From Streptomyces griseiscabiei (GTDB taxonomy: Bacteria; Actinomycetota; Actinomycetes; Streptomycetales; Streptomycetaceae): 64,000 nucleotides of DNA. Where the stretch lies: contig NZ_JAGJBZ010000001.1 of the NCBI RefSeq assembly GCF_020010925.1, positions 2,958,001 to 3,022,000 of the forward strand. Direction: 5' to 3'. The position numbers and the translations under genes were made by a program. This document shows, piece by piece, positions 42,174 through 54,890 of the stretch (position 1 is the first letter of the stretch; each line of letters begins with the position of its first letter). The notes under the pieces are model-generated. The model was not told where the DNA came from. It saw only the letters and a program-made list of their open reading frames with translations, and made no database searches.

Positions 42174-42809
42174 TCAGACGCCCACGATGCGCAGCGCGGC
42201 GTCCGCCGTCGCCTCGGCGAACGCCGAGACGGGACGGTCGGGGTCGGAGCGGTGGACGAGGATGACACCCTCGATCAGCCCGAACACGAGATCCGTCCGC
42301 AGCGCCAGCTCCCGCTTCGCGAGCACCCCGCCCGCCTCGGTCGCCGCGATCAACTGCCGGTAGGCGTCCTTCAGTTCGGCACGCACGGCGTGGAAGCCGG
42401 CGAAGCGTTCGGCGCGGACCTCCGGCAGCAGATAGAGGCCACCGAGGTTGTACGGGCCGCCGCACAGGAGCGCGACATCGGCGCGGCACAGCTCCCGCAG
42501 CCGCTCCTCGGCACCGGCGCCCTCGCGGGCGAGAAGCTCACGGGCGTACGTCAGCGACGGGGTGACCGTGGACTCCAGCAGCTCGGCGAGCAGTTCCTCC
42601 TTGCCGGAGACGTAGTGGTACATGGTGGCCTGCCGCATACCGGCGCGCTCGGCGACGGCCCGGGTAGTGGTGGCCGCGTAGCCCCGCGTCGTGAACAACT
42701 CGGCCGCGGCGGCGAGCAGTTCGTCACGGGACGACAGTCCGCTCTCCGGCCGCCCCGCGGCCCGGGGCCTGCCGACCCGCCGCCCGCCGGCACCACCCGC
42801 GCTTCCCAT
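42174..42809 (-). CDS. TetR-family regulator of the carboxylase operon
   Basis: 211 residues. The DNA-binding domain reads SRDELLAAAAELFTTRGYAATTTRAVAERAGMRQATMYHYVSGKEELLAELLEST (about 27-82). The all-helical ligand domain follows with LLCGGPYNLGGLYLLPEVRAERFAGFHAVRAEL. An open frame runs 60 codons further upstream, but MGSAGGAGGRRVGRPRA at 42809 gives a normal length. It is divergent from the urea/guanidine carboxylase operon and is the obvious candidate to bind the two matching inverted repeats at 32813 and 43007. Confidence 0.85.
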   Translation of the reverse strand: MGSAGGAGGRRVGRPRAAGRPESGLSSRDELLAAAAELFTTRGYAATTTRAVAERAGMRQATMYHYVSGKEELLAELLESTVTPSLTYARELLAREGAGAEERLRELCRADVALLCGGPYNLGGLYLLPEVRAERFAGFHAVRAELKDAYRQLIAATEAGGVLAKRELALRTDLVFGLIEGVILVHRSDPDRPVSAFAEATADAALRIVGV

Positions 42810-43006
42810 GCACCCGATCCTCGCACACGGCCCCCGGACGCCCACCGCCACCGGCCACCCGGCGGCCACCCGACCGCCCCACGTCGCCCACCGCCCGCCG
42901 TGACCGTTCGCACGGTTCACCCCGCCCCCTGCGAGGCACGACCATCGTGAGGGGTCGGTAACTGCCCCGCAACGCAAGAGACATGGCACCGACGCGCCCC
43001 GCTTCT

Positions 43007-43030
43007 AATTTCTGTCGCACGACAGAAATC
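43007..43030 (+). promoter_or_regulatory. Inverted-repeat operator, site B (carboxylase operon)
   Basis: Arms AATTTCTGTCG (43007-43017) and CGACAGAAATC (43020-43030) pair at 10 of 11 positions about a CA centre. It ends 24 bases before the first gene of the operon and is shared with 32813-32836 (21 of 24 positions identical). Confidence 0.78.
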
Positions 43031-43054
43031 CACGCCGCACCCGGAGGTCCCGCG

Positions 43055-43879
43055 ATGGCGACATCGACGACGTACGGAGCACGTGACCACGCGCGAGCAC
43101 AGGACGGCGCCCGGGCCGAGGCCATGCCCGTGGTGCCCGCGAGCGACTGGCCCGACCCGCCCGTGGAGGCCGAACGGCTGGTCTGGGCCGAGACGGTGGC
43201 GGGCGGCGGCTACACCCACCGGGTGCTGGCCCGGGGCACCGAGTTCCGGCTCACCGATCAGCGCGGCGACGCCTGTGCGCATCTGCTCCTGCACCACGCC
43301 GACCGCCCCTGGGAACGGCTGAACGTCGCGGACACCGTCAAGGTCCAGTGGAACGCCTACCTGGGCGAGGGCGTCCTGCTCCTGTCCGACCAGGGCCGTG
43401 TCCTCGCCTCGGTGATCGCGGACACCTCCGGCCGCCACGACGCCCTGTGCGGCACCTCCACCCTCGTCCGCAACACCGAGCGCTACGGCGACGGCACCCC
43501 GCAGTCCCCCTCCCCCGCCGGACGCGAACTGTTCAAGCTGGCCGCCGCGAAGAACGGCCTCGAACCCCGAGACCTCCCGCCCTCGCTCTCCTTCTTCCAG
43601 GGCGTGACCGTCGCCGAGGACGGCACCCTCGACTTCACCGGCTCCGCCGGCCCCGGCGCCGCCGTGACCCTGCGCGCCGAGCAGGACGTGACCGTACTGA
43701 TCGCCAATGTCCCGCACCCGGCCGACCCCCGCCCCGGCTACACCAGCACCCCGCTGCAGGTGCTGGCCTGGCGCGCCGAGCCGACCCGCCCCGGCGACCC
43801 GCTCTGGGACGCCACGCCCGAGGGCCGCCGTGCCTTCCTGAACACCGCCGAGTTCCTCACCGCGAGGGGAATCGCATGA
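43055..43879 (+). CDS. Urea carboxylase-associated protein 2 / carboxyguanidine deiminase subunit type
   Basis: 274 residues, DUF1989-family. LVWAETVAGGGYTHRVLARGTEFRLTDQRGDACAHLLLHHADRP and GTSTLVRNTERYGDGTPQSPSPAGRELFKLAA are the family core. Together with its sister gene, the homologues in other bacteria are either called urea carboxylase-associated proteins or have been shown to form a carboxyguanidine deiminase (CgdAB). ATG 43055 follows GGAGG, and a TetR-type operator overlaps the promoter. Stop overlaps the next gene (ATGA). Confidence 0.82.
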   Translation: MATSTTYGARDHARAQDGARAEAMPVVPASDWPDPPVEAERLVWAETVAGGGYTHRVLARGTEFRLTDQRGDACAHLLLHHADRPWERLNVADTVKVQWNAYLGEGVLLLSDQGRVLASVIADTSGRHDALCGTSTLVRNTERYGDGTPQSPSPAGRELFKLAAAKNGLEPRDLPPSLSFFQGVTVAEDGTLDFTGSAGPGAAVTLRAEQDVTVLIANVPHPADPRPGYTSTPLQVLAWRAEPTRPGDPLWDATPEGRRAFLNTAEFLTARGIA

Positions 43880-44543
43880 GCACCGTCACCCCGAGGACCG
43901 CCGCCACCCCGAGGACCGCCGTCGTCCCGGCCCGCGCCGCCTGGTCGGCCGTGATCCGCGCCGGAGAGTCCCTCACCCTCACCGATCTGCACGGCAACCA
44001 GGCCGTCGACTTCCTCGTGTACGACGCCCACGACACCGCCGTCCGCTACAGCGCGCCCGACACGATCCACGCGCAGGGCGGCATCTTCCTCACCACCGGC
44101 AGTGTGCTGATGTCGAACGAGCACACCCCGCTGATGACCGTGACCGCCGACGACGTGGGCCGCCACGACACGGTCGGCGGCGCCTGCTCCAAGGAGTCGA
44201 ACACCCTGCGGTACGGGCATCACACCTGGTCGCAGCACGCCTGTGTGGACAACTTCCTCGCGGAGGGCGCGAAACACGGCCTCGGCAAGCGCGACCTGGT
44301 CTCGAACGTCAACTGGTACATGAACGTCCCGGTCGAGAAGGACGGCACCCTCGGCATCGTCGACGGCATCTCCGCACCGGGCCTCGCCCTCACCCTGCGC
44401 GCCGAGCGCGACGTGCTCGTCCTGATCTCCAACTGCCCCCAGATCAACAACCCCTGCAACGGCTTCGACCCGACGGCCGTGGAAGTGACGATCACCGCGG
44501 GAGCGACACCCGCCGACAGCGTGACGACCCCCGGAGCCGACGT

Positions 44544-44547
<4 letters not shown>
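43876..44547 (+). CDS. Urea carboxylase-associated protein 1 / carboxyguanidine deiminase subunit type
   Basis: 223 residues, DUF1989. SLTLTDLHGNQAVDFLVYDAHDTAVRYSAPDTIHAQGG, TGSVLMSNEHTPLMTV and DVGRHDTVGGACSKESNTLRYGHHTWSQHACVDNFL hold the conserved metal ligand His/Cys pattern. A TVTPRTAATPRTAVV repeat sits at the N-terminus. Translationally coupled to its upstream sister and downstream carboxylase through ATGA overlaps, supporting a complex. Confidence 0.84.
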
Positions 44548-48058
<3,511 letters not shown>

Positions 48059-48062
<4 letters not shown>

Positions 48063-48233
48063 GGGCGCGAGGAACGGCGCGAGAACCCCTACGGACCCGC
48101 ACCCGCCACGCCACCCGAACCCCCCACCCATGAGGCGCCAAGAGGGTCAAAGGGGCACAGCCCCTTGAGGATGGGACGGGTAGGGGCGGCGGGGGCGAAA
48201 AAAGGAACCCCCGCAACCACCCCAGGAGCACAG
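48059..48233. repeat. Degenerate repeat copy 4 and a short stem between carboxylase and hydrolase
   Basis: At 48059-48093 a degenerate version of the dispersed-family core (GGGGCGCGAGGAACGGCGCG) overlaps the carboxylase stop. At 48150-48166 a 7-bp stem AAGGGGC/GCCCCTT follows. The 171-base gap otherwise only holds the ribosome-binding site (CCAGGAG) of the hydrolase gene, and the stem could reduce but probably does not stop its transcription. Confidence 0.55.
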
Positions 48234-49892
48234 ATGCCAGACTCCCCCACCCTCACCAGAGTCCGCGCGGCCTACGCCCGCATCGCAGCGGTGAACCGCC
48301 CCGAGATCTGGATCGACCTACGCCCCCAGCCGGACGTGGAGGCCGAAGCCAGGGCCATCGATGCCCGCCTGGCCACCGGCACCCCCCTCCCCCTCGCCGG
48401 CCGGCTCTTCGCCGCCAAGGGCAACATCGACGTCCAGGGCCTCCCCACCACCGCCGGCTGCCCGGCGTACGCCTACACCCCCACCGCCGACGCCCCCTCC
48501 GTCGCCCGCCTCCGCGAGGCCGGCGCCCTCCTCCTCGGCACCACCAACCTGGACCAGTTCGCCACGGGCCTCGTCGGCACCCGCTCCCCCCACGGCGCCG
48601 TCCGCAACGCCGTCGACCCGTCCCGTATCAGCGGCGGCTCCAGCTCCGGCTCGGCCGTGGCGGTGGCGCTCGGCATCGTCGACCTCGCCCTGGGCACCGA
48701 CACGGCCGGCTCCGGCAGGGTGCCCGCCGCGTTCAACGGCATCGTCGGCCTGAAGCCCACCCGGGGCCTGGTCCCGACCACCGGCGTGGTCCCCGCCTGT
48801 GCCTCGATCGACTGCGTCACGGTCTTCGCCCGCACCCTCCCGGAGGCCGAACAGGCACTCGCCCACCTGACCTCCCCGCCCGACCGCCCCCTCCCGTCCC
48901 TCCCCCCGCGCACCCCGGGCCCCTGGCGGGTGGCGGTCCCGCCGCGCGAGCAGCTGGGCGAACTGGACGAGGGCTGGGCGCAGGCGTACGAGACGGTGGT
49001 CGCCCGCCTGGTCGCCGCGGGCGCGGACGTACGCCCCCTGGACCTGACCCCGTTCACCGAGGCCGCGGCCATGCTCTACCAGGGTGCCTTCGTGGCCGAG
49101 CGCTACACGGCGGTCGGCGCCTTCGTCGACAAGGCGCTCGCGGACGGCGTCGACTCGCTGGACCCCACGGTCGCCGGCATCATCACCCGGGCCCGTGACA
49201 TCCCGGCCCACCAGCTCTTCGCCGACCAGGACCGGCTGGCCGAACTGCGCACCCGGGCGCTCACCGAACTGGCCGACGCGGACGCCCTGTTGCTGCCGAC
49301 GGCACCGGGCCACCCCACGCTCGCCGAGGTCGCCGCCGACCCGCTGGGCGCCAACGCCCGCCTGGGCCGTTTCACCAACTCCACGAACCTCTTCGACCTG
49401 GCGGCGGTCGCCGTCCCGGCAGGCGAGGTGAACGGCCTCCCGTTCGGCGTCATGCTGATCGGCCCGGCGTTCACGGACGGCCGTCTGGCCCGTCTCGCCG
49501 CGCTCCTCCAGCCGCGGGCCCGGCTGGCGGTCGTGGGCGCCCATCTCTCGGGCCAGCCCCTGAACCCCCAACTCCTGGCCCTGGGCGCCCAGCTGGAGCG
49601 CACCACCACGACGGCCCCCGTCTACCGCCTGCACGCCCTGCGCACGACCCCGCCGAAGCCCGGCCTGGTCCACGTGGGCGAGGGCGGCGCCGCCGTCGAG
49701 ACCGAGATCTGGAGCCTCCCCGCCGAGGGCCTGGGCCGCCTGCTGACGGCCCTCCCCCGCCCGATGACCCTCGGCTCCATCGAACTCGCCGACGGCACCC
49801 GCACCCCGGGCTTCCTCTGCGAACCGTCAGCCCTCCAGGACGCCGAGGACATCACGGAGCACGGCGGCTGGAGGAGCTACCTGGCCCGCTGA
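48234..49892 (+). CDS. atzF: Allophanate hydrolase
   Basis: 552 residues. Amidase-signature domain with triad K62 (FAAKGNID), S136 (RISGGSSSGSA) and S160 (GTDTAGSGR), then the C-terminal allophanate hydrolase domain (TTTAPVYRLHALRTTPPKPGLVHVGEGGAAVETEIWSL and SALQDAEDITEHGGW). It splits allophanate to ammonia and carbon dioxide, the last step after the carboxylase whether the starting compound is urea or guanidine. ATG 48234 follows AGGAG. Symbol is by function; in streptomycetes usually unnamed. Confidence 0.9.
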   Translation: MPDSPTLTRVRAAYARIAAVNRPEIWIDLRPQPDVEAEARAIDARLATGTPLPLAGRLFAAKGNIDVQGLPTTAGCPAYAYTPTADAPSVARLREAGALLLGTTNLDQFATGLVGTRSPHGAVRNAVDPSRISGGSSSGSAVAVALGIVDLALGTDTAGSGRVPAAFNGIVGLKPTRGLVPTTGVVPACASIDCVTVFARTLPEAEQALAHLTSPPDRPLPSLPPRTPGPWRVAVPPREQLGELDEGWAQAYETVVARLVAAGADVRPLDLTPFTEAAAMLYQGAFVAERYTAVGAFVDKALADGVDSLDPTVAGIITRARDIPAHQLFADQDRLAELRTRALTELADADALLLPTAPGHPTLAEVAADPLGANARLGRFTNSTNLFDLAAVAVPAGEVNGLPFGVMLIGPAFTDGRLARLAALLQPRARLAVVGAHLSGQPLNPQLLALGAQLERTTTTAPVYRLHALRTTPPKPGLVHVGEGGAAVETEIWSLPAEGLGRLLTALPRPMTLGSIELADGTRTPGFLCEPSALQDAEDITEHGGWRSYLAR

Positions 49893-49909
49893 AACGAGGG
49901 CCCGTGTCC

Positions 49910-49944
49910 TTCAGGGGCGCGGGGAACTGCGCGAGAAGCCCCCC
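49910..49944. repeat. Dispersed repeat, copy 3 (solo arm)
   Basis: Single copy of the family arm, TTCAGGGGCGCGGGGAACTG continuing to GCGCGAGAAGCC, immediately after the allophanate hydrolase. No matching second arm was found nearby, suggesting a solo remnant. It sits between convergent genes, near the helicase stop. Confidence 0.85.
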
Positions 49945-49953
49945 GGCGAACCC

Positions 49954-52758
49954 TCACCCCACCGAGGAGTAGGCCACGACCCCCCTCAACAACCCGTCCA
50001 CACCCTTGCGCGCGCTCTTCCCCACGGTCGACCCGGCCGGCGCCGCCGCGGCGATCTGCCCCAGCACATCGATCACCTGCTTGCACCACCGCACGAAGTC
50101 CCCCGCCGGCATCTCCGCCTCACGCAGCACCTCGTCCAGCCCCGACCCCGAAGCCCACATGTACGCGGCCCAGGCGAAGCCGAGATCGGGCTCCCGCTGC
50201 CCGACCCCTTCGCTCTGCGTGATCCGGAACTCCTCCTCCAGCGCGTCCAGCCGCCCCCAGATCCGCACCATCTCCCCGAGCGCGGCCTTCGCGTTCCCGG
50301 ACGGCAGCTTCGGCGCCATCGCGTCGTCGCCGACCCGGGCCTCGTAGACCAGAGCCGAGACGCACGCGGCCAGCTCCGCCGGCCCGAGCCCTTCCCAGAC
50401 ACCGGCCCGCAGGCACTCACTGGCGAGCAGATCCAGCTCGCCGTAGAGCCGCGCGAGCCGCTTGCCGTGCTCGGTGACCTCGTCACCCCGCAGATAGTCC
50501 AGCTCGGTCAGCAGCGCCACGATCCGGTCGAAGGTCCGCGCGATCGTGTTCGTGCGCCCCTCGATCCGCCGCTCCAGCTGCGCGGTGTCCCGCTTGAGCC
50601 GGTAGTACCGCTCGGCCCACCGCGCGTGGTCCTCGCGGTCGTTGCACCCATGGCACGGATGCGCCCGCAGGTCGGCGCGCAGCCGTGCGATCTCCCGGTC
50701 GTCCGCGGCGGCGGCTCTGCGCTTGCGGTGCCGGTCGGGCACGAGATGCCCGGCCTTGGTGCGCAGCGCGGACGCCAGGTCCCGCCGGGACTGGGGCGAG
50801 CGCGGGTTGAAGGACTTCGGGATCCGCATCCGCTCCAGGGCCTCCACCGGCACCGGGAAGTCCATCGACGCCAGCCGCTTGACCTGCCGCTCGGCGGTCA
50901 GCACCAGCGGACGCGGCCCGTCGTGCTGCTCGAACCCCCGGTGGCCGTTGGACCGCCCGGCGGGCAGTCCCGGGTCCAGGACCAGCGCCAGACCGGCGTA
51001 CTTCCCCGTCGGCACATGGATGACATCGCCGGGCTTGAGCCGCTCCAGCGCGACGGCGGCCTCGGCGCGCCGCTGGGCGGCCCCCTGCTTGGCCAGCTCG
51101 GTCTCGCGGTCCTTCAGCTCCCGCCTGAGGCGCGCGTACTCCTCGAAGTCCCCGAGGTGACAGGTCATGGACTCCTGGTAGCCCTCCAGACCCTCCTCGT
51201 TGCGCTGCACCTGCCGGGAGATCCCGACGACCGACTTGTCGGCCTGGAACTGCGCGAACGAGGTCTCCAGCAGCTCGCGCGAGCGGTGCCGCCCGAACTG
51301 CTCCACCAGGTTGACCGCCATGTTGTACGACGGCTTGAAGCTGGAGCGCAGCGGATACGTACGGGTGCCGGCGAGCCCGGCCAGCTGGTCGGGGTTCATC
51401 CCGCGCTGCCAGAGCACCACCGCGTGGCCCTCGACGTCGATGCCGCGCCGGCCGGCGCGCCCCGTGAGCTGGGTGTACTCACCGGGGGTGATGTCGGCGT
51501 GCTGCTCGCCGTTCCACTTGACGAGCTTCTCCAACACCACCGAGCGGGCGGGCATGTTGATGCCGAGCGCGAGGGTCTCGGTGGCGAACACGGCCTTGAC
51601 CAGGCCGCGTACGAAGAGTTCCTCGACGACCTCCTTGAACGTCGGCAGCATGCCCGCGTGATGGGCCGCGATCCCGCGCTCCAGGCCCTCCAGCCACTCG
51701 TAGTAGCCGAGGACATGGAGGTCCTCGTTCGGGATGGAGGCGGTGCGCTCCTCGACGAGGGCGCGCACCTTGAGCCGGGACTCGTCGTCGTTCAGCCGAA
51801 GGCCGGCGTACAGGCACTGCTGGACGGCGGCCTCGCAGGCGGCCCGGCTGAAGATGAAGGTGATGGCGGGCAACAGGCCTTCGGAGTCGAGCCGTTCGAT
51901 GACCTCGGGCCGGCTCGGGATCCAGATCCTCGACCGCTGTCTGCGCTCGCGCTCCCGGTCGGCCTCGCGCATCGACCGGCCGCGCCGGCGGTCCTGGTAG
52001 GAGGGCCGGCTGGCCTCCATCCGCGCCATCCGGGTGAGGTCGGGGTTGACGGCCTTCCTGCTGCCCTCGCCCTCCTCGAAGAGGTCGTACATCCGCCGTC
52101 CGGCCAGCACATGCTGGAACAGCGGTACGGGCCGGTGCTCGGAGACGATCACATCGGTGTCACCGCGCACGGTGTCCAGCCAGTCGCCGAACTCCTCGGC
52201 GTTGGACACGGTGGCCGAGAGCGAGACGAGGGTGACCGACTCGGGAAGGTGGATGATCACCTCTTCCCACACCGCGCCCCGGAAGCGGTCGGAGAGGTAG
52301 TGCACCTCGTCCATGACCACATAGCCGAGGCCCAGGAGGGTCCGGGAGCCCGCGTACAGCATGTTCCGCAGCACCTCGGTGGTCATCACGACCACGGGGG
52401 CGTCGGAGTTGACGCTGTTGTCACCGGTGAGCAGGCCGACCTTGTCGGCGCCGTAGCGGCGGCACAGGTCGGCGTACTTCTGGTTCGACAGCGCCTTGAT
52501 CGGGGTCGTGTAGAAGCACTTCTTGCCCTGCTGCAGGGCGAGGTGGACGGCGAACTCGCCGACGATCGTCTTGCCCGAGCCGGTGGGGGCGGCCACCAGG
52601 ACGCCCTTGCCCGCCTCCAGTGCCTGGCAGGCCTCGATCTGGAAGGGGTCGAGACCGAAGTCGTACATCGCGCGGAATCCGGCGAGCGCGGTTGCCTGCT
52701 CGGCAGCGCGCGTGCGGGCTGCCGCGTACCGCTCGGCCGGTGAGAGGTCCTCTGTCAT
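49954..52758 (-). CDS. helY: HelY/Ski2-like DEAD/DEAH-box RNA helicase
   Basis: 934 residues. FQIEACQALEAGKGVLVAAPTGSGKT (Walker A), VVMTTEVLRNML, VMDEVHYLSD (DEVH box), SLSATVSN, FATETLALGINMPARSVV and QLTGRAGRRGIDVEGHAVV are the helicase motifs. An extended C-terminal part with CHGCNDREDHARWAERYYRLKRDT (Cys/His pairs) and a DSHCT region matches actinobacterial HelY relatives, probably acting on structured RNA. MTEDLSPAERYAAA at 52758 is the start; upstream frame includes a stray 30 codons. Confidence 0.88.
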   Translation of the reverse strand: MTEDLSPAERYAAARTRAAEQATALAGFRAMYDFGLDPFQIEACQALEAGKGVLVAAPTGSGKTIVGEFAVHLALQQGKKCFYTTPIKALSNQKYADLCRRYGADKVGLLTGDNSVNSDAPVVVMTTEVLRNMLYAGSRTLLGLGYVVMDEVHYLSDRFRGAVWEEVIIHLPESVTLVSLSATVSNAEEFGDWLDTVRGDTDVIVSEHRPVPLFQHVLAGRRMYDLFEEGEGSRKAVNPDLTRMARMEASRPSYQDRRRGRSMREADRERERRQRSRIWIPSRPEVIERLDSEGLLPAITFIFSRAACEAAVQQCLYAGLRLNDDESRLKVRALVEERTASIPNEDLHVLGYYEWLEGLERGIAAHHAGMLPTFKEVVEELFVRGLVKAVFATETLALGINMPARSVVLEKLVKWNGEQHADITPGEYTQLTGRAGRRGIDVEGHAVVLWQRGMNPDQLAGLAGTRTYPLRSSFKPSYNMAVNLVEQFGRHRSRELLETSFAQFQADKSVVGISRQVQRNEEGLEGYQESMTCHLGDFEEYARLRRELKDRETELAKQGAAQRRAEAAVALERLKPGDVIHVPTGKYAGLALVLDPGLPAGRSNGHRGFEQHDGPRPLVLTAERQVKRLASMDFPVPVEALERMRIPKSFNPRSPQSRRDLASALRTKAGHLVPDRHRKRRAAAADDREIARLRADLRAHPCHGCNDREDHARWAERYYRLKRDTAQLERRIEGRTNTIARTFDRIVALLTELDYLRGDEVTEHGKRLARLYGELDLLASECLRAGVWEGLGPAELAACVSALVYEARVGDDAMAPKLPSGNAKAALGEMVRIWGRLDALEEEFRITQSEGVGQREPDLGFAWAAYMWASGSGLDEVLREAEMPAGDFVRWCKQVIDVLGQIAAAAPAGSTVGKSARKGVDGLLRGVVAYSSVG

Positions 52759-52978
52759 CGTGCTTTCGAGCGTACCGGGCCCCACTGACAACAGGACGAT
52801 CATTATCCGGATCGGACCGCGCTGGTCACGGGGAACACACAGCCGCAACCCGGCGCCCGCCGTTAATCACTTCCCGATTCGATGTTGACAGGTTACGTTC
52901 ACAAAGCAACGATCACCGGATCAGCGACGGACCGTGACCAGGCCGTCTCACCTTGTTCGTTTTCTTCGGGGAGTTCAC

Positions 52979-53476
52979 TTGAAGCGCTTGACCACGCGCG
53001 CAGCAACAACCGGTGCCGCTCTGGGCCTTGCCATGGTCGGCCTCATCGCCGTACCTTCTCCGGCCTCCGCCGCCGCGGCCACCAAATGCACAGGCGAGCA
53101 GCACAAGACCTACGACACCATCGGCGCGAACCTCGACGTGTACGTCGACCTGTGTGTGAGCAGGACGTCGAGCAACAACTACCAGGCCACGGTCAGGTTC
53201 CGCTGGTCCGACGGCGGTGGCGGCCTCAGCACCGGCATGGACAAGCTGAAGGTCAATCTGCGCCTGGAGCGGAACGACACCGCGCACCGGACGGCTTCCG
53301 CCGACTACGCCGCGGCCACCAACGCCTTCCAGTCGGGCAACCGCGGGTTCTCGACCACGACCTTCCACAGCACCACGACCGGCGGCTGGACCGCCGACGG
53401 CACCATCGACTGGGACATCAACAACGACGGAACAGGTGGCGGCACCACCCAGTTGCAGGGCTCCGGAGAGATCTAG
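52979..53476 (+). CDS. Small secreted protein of unknown function
   Basis: 165 residues. A signal peptide (RLTTRAATTGAALGLAMVGLIAVPSPASA, then AA) begins from a TTG start at 52979 preceded by GGGGAG, five bases away. The mature protein has three cysteines (KCTGEQHKT, DLCVS) and a Thr/Asn/Gly-rich body ending DIDWDINNDGTGGGTTQLQGSG. No family was recognised. It lies downstream of the helicase on the other strand, apparently monocistronic with a strong terminator behind it. Confidence 0.7.
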   Translation: MKRLTTRAATTGAALGLAMVGLIAVPSPASAAAATKCTGEQHKTYDTIGANLDVYVDLCVSRTSSNNYQATVRFRWSDGGGGLSTGMDKLKVNLRLERNDTAHRTASADYAAATNAFQSGNRGFSTTTFHSTTTGGWTADGTIDWDINNDGTGGGTTQLQGSGEI

Positions 53477-53508
53477 CAGGACCTCCGCCGTTCCGGGCGA
53501 ACACCGAT

Positions 53509-53538
53509 GGGGGCCTACCGATATTTCGGTAGGCCCCC
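53509..53538. terminator. Bidirectional terminator between the secreted protein and tatC
   Basis: GGGGGCCTACCGA (53509-53521) and TCGGTAGGCCCCC (53526-53538) form a perfect 13-bp stem with loop TATT, followed on the plus side by ATCGTTTG. The site is between convergent genes. Confidence 0.85.
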
Positions 53539-53554
53539 ATCGTTTGTCCAGCGT

Positions 53555-54514
53555 CTAGGTGACGTCGTCGTACCCGTTGATCCGTTCCCGCTCGGGCTCC
53601 GCCTGCGCGGGAAGCGTCCTGCTCGCGGAGACGGTCTCGATCTCACCGATGCTCTCCGGCGTGAGGTCCAGTTCGGACGCCTCGTCGTCGTCCGGCTGCA
53701 TCGCCTCGATGCGGGCCCGGCGCCTGTCGTTGACCAGGCCGATGGCACACGCGCAGAAGTAGAGGATCCAGATGGGGGCCGCCAGCGCCATCATGGAGAT
53801 GGGGTCGGTGCTGGGGGTGGCGATCGCCGCGAACAGCGTGATGCCCAGGATCATCCCGCGCCACCAGCCGGCCATCTTCTTGCCGGAGAGGACACCGCCG
53901 AAGTTCAGCATCACGAGCAGCAGGGGCAGCTCGAAGGAGAGGCCGAAGACGATGATCATCCGCATGATCAGGTTCAGCAGATCATCGAGGGGAAGCTGGT
54001 TGTCGCTTCCGATGATCGAGAACTGCAGCATGACCGACGCCATCTTGGGCAGCGACCAGTAGGCGAAGTACGAGCCCATGAGGAACAGCGGGAAGCCCGC
54101 CGCCACGAACCCGAGGCTGTACTTCTTCTCGTTCCGGTGCAGCCCCGGGGCGACGAACGCCCAGAGCTGGTAGAGCCAGACCGGGGCGGCGAGCACCACG
54201 CCCGACGACAGCGACACCGTGAGGGCGAGCGTGAACGGGCTCAGCAGGCCGTTCTGCACGATGCGCGCGCAACTGGTCTGGCTACTGTCCTTCGCCAACT
54301 CGGCGAAGCTGTACTGGCATCCCACCGCCTGGAGAATGGGATCCGTGAAGAACTGGATGATGTCCTTGTAGAACATCACCGCCACGACCGTCGTGACGAC
54401 GATGGCCAGGAGGCTCTTGACAAGGCGGTTTCGCAGCTCGCGCAGGTGCTCCGCGAGGGGCATCCGCCCCTCGGGATCCTTGTCGTTCTCCGTCTTGCGG
54501 GCAGACTTGAGCAA
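53555..54514 (-). CDS. tatC: Sec-independent protein translocase TatC
   Basis: 319 residues with six membrane helices. MPLAEHLRELRNRLVKSLLAI at the N-terminus, FTDPILQAV, PVWLYQLWAFVAPGLHRNEKK and FELPLLLVMLNFGGVLSGKKM are TatC signatures. It forms the twin-arginine receptor with TatA, important in Streptomyces where many enzymes use Tat. A TTG start at 54514 (LLKSAR read as MLKSAR) fits the ribosome-binding site GAGGATG. tatA follows upstream with a 50-base gap, the same orientation. Confidence 0.93.
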   Translation of the reverse strand: MLKSARKTENDKDPEGRMPLAEHLRELRNRLVKSLLAIVVTTVVAVMFYKDIIQFFTDPILQAVGCQYSFAELAKDSSQTSCARIVQNGLLSPFTLALTVSLSSGVVLAAPVWLYQLWAFVAPGLHRNEKKYSLGFVAAGFPLFLMGSYFAYWSLPKMASVMLQFSIIGSDNQLPLDDLLNLIMRMIIVFGLSFELPLLLVMLNFGGVLSGKKMAGWWRGMILGITLFAAIATPSTDPISMMALAAPIWILYFCACAIGLVNDRRRARIEAMQPDDDEASELDLTPESIGEIETVSASRTLPAQAEPERERINGYDDVT

Positions 54515-54564
54515 CCCACATCCTCATCTCGTGCGGCAGGCCGGAAATCCTGTCCGGCCTTGCG

Positions 54565-54852
54565 TCAGCGCTGGGTCGTGTCCGTCGGCTCGGCCACCGG
54601 GCGGGAGCTGGTCACATCACCGGGGGCGGCCTGGATCGTGCGCTGCACCGGGGCTTCGCCGTTCTGGTGCGCGGGCGCGGCGGCCGGGGTCGTGTCGTCC
54701 TGTCCGTCCGACTTCATCGCCTTGGCCTCGCTCTTGAGGATGCGGGCGGACTTGCCCAGCGAGCGAGCCATGTCCGGCAGCTTCTTCGCACCGAACAGCA
54801 GGATGACGACGACAAGGATCAGAATGATCTCGGTGGGGCCGAGGTTACCCAT
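54565..54852 (-). CDS. tatA: Sec-independent protein translocase TatA
   Basis: 95 residues. [46 protein letters not shown] is a typical TatA: membrane helix, amphipathic helix beginning with FG, then a hydrophilic Pro/Thr tail. It makes up the Tat pore. Its leader on the minus strand contains an unusual group of GTCCGA half-sites at 54891-54917. Confidence 0.94.
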   Translation of the reverse strand: MGNLGPTEIILILVVVILLFGAKKLPDMARSLGKSARILKSEAKAMKSDGQDDTTPAAAPAHQNGEAPVQRTIQAAPGDVTSSRPVAEPTDTTQR

Positions 54853-54890
54853 AGCTGTCTACCTTCTTCACCGAGGCGGCGGGTGGGGGC

